A DNA stretch of 10,516 nucleotides from an uncultured Porphyromonadaceae bacterium (GTDB lineage: Bacteria > Bacteroidota > Bacteroidia > Bacteroidales > Muribaculaceae): positions 1 through 10,516 of the forward strand of contig CAMWRB010000027.1 in the NCBI GenBank assembly GCA_947176545.1, in the 5' to 3' direction. The notes beneath the pieces are model-generated. The model was not told the DNA's origin. It saw only the letters and a program-made list of their open reading frames with translations, and searched no databases. This document shows, piece by piece, positions 5,941 through 10,516 of the stretch. A program made the position numbers and the translations under genes. Position 1 is the first letter of the stretch. The number at the start of each line of letters is the position of its first letter.

Positions 5941-8352
5941 ATGACCGGAATACCCCAATTGCTATCACTACTCGCCGTATCGGCCTCCGCACTGTGCGCT
6001 ACGGCCGCACGTACGGATACTCTAATCAAAAACTGGCAGTTCTCACGCGACTCGACTCAGTGGCAGAACGTAGTCATACCCCACGACTGGGCCATATACG
6101 GACCCTTCGACCGCTCATACGACCTGCAGAAGGTGGCCGTGGAACAAAACGGAGAGACTGAAGAGACATGGAAGACCGGACGTACCGGCGGACTTCCGTA
6201 CGTCGGCAAAGGTTACTACACCTCGACATTCAACATCCCCGACACTGTCAGCCAATCGACCACCGTCGTCATAGACGGCGCTATGAGCCACGCCCGTGTC
6301 AAGGTCAATGGCAAGGAGGTCGCTTACTGGCCGTACGGCTACAACTCTTTCTATGCAAATATCGACGAAGCTGTACATCCGGGTGACAACACTATCGAGA
6401 TTTCACTCGAAAACCTCCCGGAGTCGTCGCGCTGGTATCCGGGAGCCGGACTATACCGCAACGTACACATTCTGCAGACCGATAAAGTACATATCCCTGT
6501 ATGGGGGACACAGCTGACTACGCCCTATGTCTCCAAAGAGTATGCGACCGTCAGACTTGTCACAGAACTCGAAGGGGTGGACAAAGGACAGCAGATTACA
6601 CTCCGGACAAATATCACCGCTCCGGACGGTAAGATAGTCGTAACAGACTCGCACTCATACAAGCTCTATCCGGGTGTAAATCCCACACAAAATTTCCGCG
6701 TAGACAACCCCGACCTATGGAGTCCGGAGAATCCGGCTCTGTACACCGCCACCACCGAGGTTTACGATGGTGACCGCCTCGCCGACACATACACCACACG
6801 ATTCGGCATACGCTCCGTGGAAATTCGCGCCGGAGAGGGTTTCTTCCTCAACGGAGAGAAACGCAAATTCAAGGGGGTATGCAATCACCACGACCTCGGA
6901 CCGCTCGGAGCGGCTATCAATAAATCAGCTCTCCGACATCAGCTCGAAATGCTTAAGGATATGGGTGCGGACGCTGTGCGAACATCACACAACATGCCCG
7001 CTCAGGAGCTCGTCGAGCTATGCGACGAACTCGGACTGATGCTCATGGTCGAACCTTTCGACGACTGGGGATTCCGTCCTAAATGCAAGAACGGTTACGG
7101 CACACTCTTCGACGAATGGGCGGAACGTGATATGGTCAATATGCTCAGACACTTCCGCAACAATCCTTCTGTCGTCATGTGGTCCATCGGCAACGAGGTC
7201 CCCTCACAGTGGGCACCCGACGGCATTGCCGAACTGACATTCCTGCAGGACATCGTTCACCGAGAGGACCCGACACGGCCTGTAACCTGCGGTATGGATC
7301 AGTTTGACGCCGTAGTCAATAACGGATTCGCAGCCGCCCTCGACGTCCCGGGCTTCAACTACAAGGTCAATAGATACAAGGAGGCCATTGACAAACTACC
7401 GCAGAACATACTGCTCGGCTCGGAAACAGCCTCGACCGTATCATCACGCGGACAATACTTCTTCCCCGTGGTCATCGGCTCAAACATCATGAGAGAGGGC
7501 AACCAATCCAGCTCTTACGATACCGAATACTGTTATTGGTCCAACATTCCGGACGATGACTTCGCCGTGGATGACGACCTCGACTACAATATAGGACAGT
7601 TCGTCTGGACAGGCTTCGATTACCTTGGAGAACCGACACCCTACGATACCGATGCATGGCCCTCACACAGCTCATATTTCGGCATTATTGACCTCGCATC
7701 CATCCCCAAGGACAGATACTGGCTCTACCGCTCCAAATGGAACGACAGGGAACACACACTCCACATTCTCCCACACTGGAACTGGGAGGGGCGCGAAGGT
7801 GAGGTCACACCCGTATTCGTCTATACCGACTCACCCAAAGCCGAACTCTTCATCAATGGTGTCAGTCAGGGTATGCGTCAGAAGAATGACAGCACCAACA
7901 TGAACCGTTACCGCCTGATGTGGATGGACACAAAATATGAGCCGGGTGAAGTGAAAGTCGTCGCCTACAACACCGACGGCACCATAGCCGGAGAAAAGAG
8001 CATACGCACCGCCGGCAAGCCTGACCACCTCGTGCTCACTCCGCACGTCGCGCAACTCAAGGCTGACGGCGAAGACCTCGTCTATGTCACGGTACAGGTA
8101 GCCGACCGTGACGGCAACATCGTACCCACCGACACACGCGAAGTCAAATTCACAGTCAAGGGTGACGGCACTTTCCGCGCCACCGCCAACGGTGACCCCA
8201 ATTCGCTCCGACCGTTCCACAAGCCGGAAATCGACCTCTTCGCCGGAGCTGCGACGGTCATCCTGCAGGCCGGCAATTCTCCGGGCAAAATCACCCTCAC
8301 CGCTAAAACCAAAGGCCTCCCGGCTGCCACAATCACCATCCCCGTAAAATAA
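5941..8352 (+). CDS. Secreted GH2 glycosidase, probable beta-galactosidase
   Basis: 803 residues. The N-terminus (LLSLLAVSASALCATA, likely cut after Ala22) is a Sec signal without a lipobox, so the enzyme should be periplasmic or released. Domain order: GH2 jelly roll (about 28-180, with NVVIPHDW and DGAMSHARVKVNG), Ig-like sandwich (about 185-290), TIM barrel (about 295-600), DUF4982-like domain (about 605-675) and a C-terminal Ig-like GH2 domain (about 692-800). The catalytic acid/base is Glu419 in VMWSIGNEVP and the nucleophile is Glu495 in LLGSETAS. Other active-site blocks are GVCNHHDLG (312-320), VRTSHNMP (346-353) and FVWTGFDYLGEPTPY (554-568). This architecture is typical of Bacteroidota exo-beta-galactosidases, but related GH2 proteins include beta-glucuronidases and other activities. 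The specificity call rests mostly on galK and galM directly downstream (19 bp to galK). ATG 5941 is the only start that keeps the signal peptide. Confidence 0.85.
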   Translation: MTGIPQLLSLLAVSASALCATAARTDTLIKNWQFSRDSTQWQNVVIPHDWAIYGPFDRSYDLQKVAVEQNGETEETWKTGRTGGLPYVGKGYYTSTFNIPDTVSQSTTVVIDGAMSHARVKVNGKEVAYWPYGYNSFYANIDEAVHPGDNTIEISLENLPESSRWYPGAGLYRNVHILQTDKVHIPVWGTQLTTPYVSKEYATVRLVTELEGVDKGQQITLRTNITAPDGKIVVTDSHSYKLYPGVNPTQNFRVDNPDLWSPENPALYTATTEVYDGDRLADTYTTRFGIRSVEIRAGEGFFLNGEKRKFKGVCNHHDLGPLGAAINKSALRHQLEMLKDMGADAVRTSHNMPAQELVELCDELGLMLMVEPFDDWGFRPKCKNGYGTLFDEWAERDMVNMLRHFRNNPSVVMWSIGNEVPSQWAPDGIAELTFLQDIVHREDPTRPVTCGMDQFDAVVNNGFAAALDVPGFNYKVNRYKEAIDKLPQNILLGSETASTVSSRGQYFFPVVIGSNIMREGNQSSSYDTEYCYWSNIPDDDFAVDDDLDYNIGQFVWTGFDYLGEPTPYDTDAWPSHSSYFGIIDLASIPKDRYWLYRSKWNDREHTLHILPHWNWEGREGEVTPVFVYTDSPKAELFINGVSQGMRQKNDSTNMNRYRLMWMDTKYEPGEVKVVAYNTDGTIAGEKSIRTAGKPDHLVLTPHVAQLKADGEDLVYVTVQVADRDGNIVPTDTREVKFTVKGDGTFRATANGDPNSLRPFHKPEIDLFAGAATVILQAGNSPGKITLTAKTKGLPAATITIPVK

Positions 8353-8371
8353 ATCATAAACCTCAAATACC

Positions 8372-9508
8372 ATGCAAGAGAAAATATCCAGAATCTTCAA
8401 AGAGAAATTCGGCGAACCGGCCGGAAATATCTACGCTTCGGCAGGACGTATCAACCTCATAGGCGAACATACCGACTATAACGGCGGCTTCGTCTTCCCC
8501 GGTGCTATCGACAAGGTCATCATGGCTGAAATCAGACCCAACGACACGGACACTGTGAGAGTCTACTCCATCGACATAGAGGAATATGTGGAGTTCGGAC
8601 TGCGCGAGGAGGATGCCCCCTCACAATCCTGGGCACGATATATCTTCGGTATCTGCCGTGAAATAATCAAGCGCGGCGGTACAGTCCGCGGTTTTGACAC
8701 TGTCTTCGCCGGGAATGTACCCTTAGGCGCAGGTCTCTCCTCGTCAGCAGCCCTTGAGTCCTGCTTTGCTTTCGCGCTCAATGACCTCTTCAACGACAAC
8801 AAAATCGATAAATTTGAACTCGTTCTCATCGGTCAGGCCACAGAGCATAACTATTGCGGTGTAAATTGCGGTATCATGGACCAGTTCGCCTCCGTATTCG
8901 GCAAGAAGGACAACCTGATGCGCCTCGACTGCCGTTCACGCGAATATGAGTATTTTCCGTTCCATCCCAAGGGATACAAACTCGTGCTCGTCGACAGCCG
9001 CGTAAAGCATGAACTCGCCGACTCCCCCTACAACAAGCGTCGCGAATCGTGTGAACGTGTGGCCCGCGCTCTCGGTGTGGAGACACTGCGTGATGCCGAC
9101 ATGGATATGCTGCTCAACGTCAAGGACAAGATTAGCGACGAAGACTTCAACCGCGCCAAGTTTGTTATCGAGGAGAAGGAACGCGTGCTTGCTGTCTGCG
9201 ACGCATTGCTCCGCGACGACTACGACACCGTGGGAGAAAAGATGTATGAGACTCATCAGGGCCTGTCAAAAGACTATGAAGTAAGCTGTGAGGAACTCGA
9301 CTATCTCAACGACGTGGCCCGTGAATGCGGAGTCACCGGCTCACGCATCATGGGTGGTGGATTCGGCGGATGCACCATCAATCTGGTCAAGGACGACCTC
9401 TACGACCATTTTATCAAGGAGGCTACCGACCGCTTCGAAGCCAAGTACGGTCATAAGCCGCAGATATACGATGTCATAATCTCCGACGGTGCACGTCGCA
9501 TAAGCTGA
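8372..9508 (+). CDS. galK: Galactokinase
   Basis: 378 residues, the normal length for GalK, a cytoplasmic GHMP-family kinase that makes alpha-D-galactose 1-phosphate from galactose and ATP in the first committed Leloir step. The galactokinase signature GRINLIGEHTDYNGG covers residues 25-39, with Arg26 and Asp35 expected at the active and sugar-binding site. The ATP-binding GHMP motif PLGAGLSSSAALE is at 117-129, the catalytic-base Asp170 lies in CGIMDQFASV, and the third GHMP motif GGGFGGC is at 328-334. All key residues are present and the frame is intact. The gene begins 19 bp after the GH2 stop and ends 5 bp before galM, so the three are very probably one operon. N-acetylgalactosamine kinase is a less likely alternative given the full-length match to the GalK signature and the galM partner. 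Confidence 0.95.
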   Translation: MQEKISRIFKEKFGEPAGNIYASAGRINLIGEHTDYNGGFVFPGAIDKVIMAEIRPNDTDTVRVYSIDIEEYVEFGLREEDAPSQSWARYIFGICREIIKRGGTVRGFDTVFAGNVPLGAGLSSSAALESCFAFALNDLFNDNKIDKFELVLIGQATEHNYCGVNCGIMDQFASVFGKKDNLMRLDCRSREYEYFPFHPKGYKLVLVDSRVKHELADSPYNKRRESCERVARALGVETLRDADMDMLLNVKDKISDEDFNRAKFVIEEKERVLAVCDALLRDDYDTVGEKMYETHQGLSKDYEVSCEELDYLNDVARECGVTGSRIMGGGFGGCTINLVKDDLYDHFIKEATDRFEAKYGHKPQIYDVIISDGARRIS

Positions 9509-9513
9509 ACATT

Positions 9514-10516
9514 ATGTTAGTATCAACAAGACAATATCATAGCCCGGCCGGCATTATCACATTAATCCGTATCACCAACGATGCGGGTGCCTCGGTGACT
9601 CTCTCCACTCTCGGAGCCGGCATAGTCACCGTCAAGGTCCCCGACCGCGACGGCAATATCGACAACGTAGCCCTCTCATACGACAATCCGGCCGATTATC
9701 TGGCCGACGGACCTTGTCTCGGCAAAATCCCCGGCAGATACGCCAACCGTATCGCCCGTGGTGAGCTCACCATCGACGGAAAGCAATATCACCTCCCCGT
9801 CAATAACGGCCCCAACCACCTTCACGGCGGGCCTGACGGATTTCAGAACCGTATCTGGGATTATCAGCTCCTCCCCAACGGAGTAAGATTTTCCATCAGC
9901 TCCAAGGATGGAGATGCCGGCTACCCGGCCGACATCACGGTGTCTGCTGAATACCGGTGGAGCGAGCAGAATGAGCTTTCCCTGTCGCTCGATGCCGAGA
10001 CTGACGCTCCGACAGTCATAAACCTTACAAACCACGCTTACTGGAACCTCGATGGTGCCGACGCCGGCTCCGCCTTACACCATCTGCTGACCATCAAGGC
10101 ACATAAGTGGCTTCCCACCGACGAGACACTCATCCCCACCGGCCAACTCGATGACGTCGAGGGAACACCGATGGACTTCCGCGAGCCAAAACCTGTCGGA
10201 CGCGACATCAACTGTGACTTTCCGGCTCTAAAATATGGCAAAGGATATGACAACTGCTGGGCCATCGACGGCCGGGAAGACGGACGGCTCGTCACCGGCG
10301 CTGTTGAGCTTTACTCCGAAAAGACCGGACGTAAGCTGATTATTGACACCGACCAGCCGGGTGTGCAAATCTACAGCGGCAACTGGCTCAGCGGCTCACC
10401 GCTCAACCATCAGGGTCGTTCATACAATGATTATGACGGCATAGCCATCGAGGCTCAGGGTTGGCCTGACGCACCTAATCATCCGGACTTCCCCTCTCAG
10501 CTCCTGTTACCCGGAC
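9514..10516 (+). CDS. galM: Aldose 1-epimerase (mutarotase), 3'-partial
   Basis: 334 complete codons from ATG 9514 before the window ends, with no stop reached. GalM interconverts the beta and alpha anomers of galactose (and glucose) and so supplies GalK with the alpha form. Family motifs: LGKIPGRYANRIARG (69-83) with the substrate-binding Arg, NHLHGGP (101-107) with His104, NLTNHAYWNL (171-180) with catalytic-acid His174, and IAIEAQGWPDAPNHPDFPS (310-328) with the catalytic base Glu313. The last motif normally lies about 20-30 residues before the C-terminus, so the gene is nearly complete. No signal peptide is visible: the N-terminus MLVSTRQYHSPAG is polar, which argues for a cytoplasmic enzyme, unlike the secreted GalM lipoproteins found in some Bacteroidota. 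The start lies 5 bp after the galK stop. Genes further on (a sugar transporter is common in this cluster type) are outside the window. Confidence 0.93.
   Translation, partial: MLVSTRQYHSPAGIITLIRITNDAGASVTLSTLGAGIVTVKVPDRDGNIDNVALSYDNPADYLADGPCLGKIPGRYANRIARGELTIDGKQYHLPVNNGPNHLHGGPDGFQNRIWDYQLLPNGVRFSISSKDGDAGYPADITVSAEYRWSEQNELSLSLDAETDAPTVINLTNHAYWNLDGADAGSALHHLLTIKAHKWLPTDETLIPTGQLDDVEGTPMDFREPKPVGRDINCDFPALKYGKGYDNCWAIDGREDGRLVTGAVELYSEKTGRKLIIDTDQPGVQIYSGNWLSGSPLNHQGRSYNDYDGIAIEAQGWPDAPNHPDFPSQLLLPG

Noticed and set aside
7831..8400. 189-codon open frame on the minus strand opposite the 3' end of the GH2 gene
   Set aside because: Antisense to clear GH2 C-terminal domains and the galK start; no recognisable domain, consistent with the GC-biased third codon positions of the sense strand.
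1..10516. Alternative genetic code reading TGA as an amino acid
   Set aside because: The tonB-family gene, the HAD gene, aroB and galK all end in TGA at the expected family C-terminus, so TGA is a normal stop here.

Overview
The window looks like a chromosomal segment of a Bacteroidales bacterium, most plausibly a gut member such as the Muribaculaceae. The signs are a TonB C-terminal domain followed by a small lipoprotein, a large AsmA-like protein, a secreted GH2 enzyme with the DUF4982-type C-terminus common in Bacteroidota, starts without clear Shine-Dalgarno sequences, and a perfect TAnnTTTG-type -7 box. The family-level placement is inference. All genes lie on the + strand and are closely packed. 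No mobile element, CRISPR array, tRNA, rRNA or foreign-looking island was seen, and no intergenic gap exceeds about 130 bp.

Left part (1-984): the 3' end of a TonB-family energy transducer, then 5 bp later a predicted lipoprotein with a Pro/Glu-rich linker and a DUF5715/M15-peptidase-like domain. Middle part (1064-5813): an AsmA-like envelope protein, a HAD-family phosphatase and 3-dehydroquinate synthase (aroB), with gaps of 9-10 bp, probably one transcription unit. The asmA-like reading frame carries one in-frame TGA at 1652-1654. The frame is otherwise open from 1064 to 4141, so this is either a nonsense mutation or a base-call error.

The 127-bp gap 5814-5940 is the one real regulatory boundary. 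It holds imperfect GTCTCCGGGT-type repeats, a hairpin followed by six T that fits an intrinsic terminator for the upstream unit, and the -7 box for the next one.

Right part (5941-10516): a galactose module. It encodes a secreted GH2 beta-galactosidase-like enzyme, galactokinase (galK) and aldose 1-epimerase (galM, cut by the window end about 20 codons before its expected stop). The enzyme would release galactose in the periplasm, GalM would convert beta- to alpha-galactose, and GalK would phosphorylate it in the first Leloir step. I see ordinary housekeeping and catabolic genes here and no convincing undescribed system. The items most worth checking are the in-frame TGA, the degenerate M15-like metal site of the lipoprotein, and the repeat/terminator/promoter cluster.
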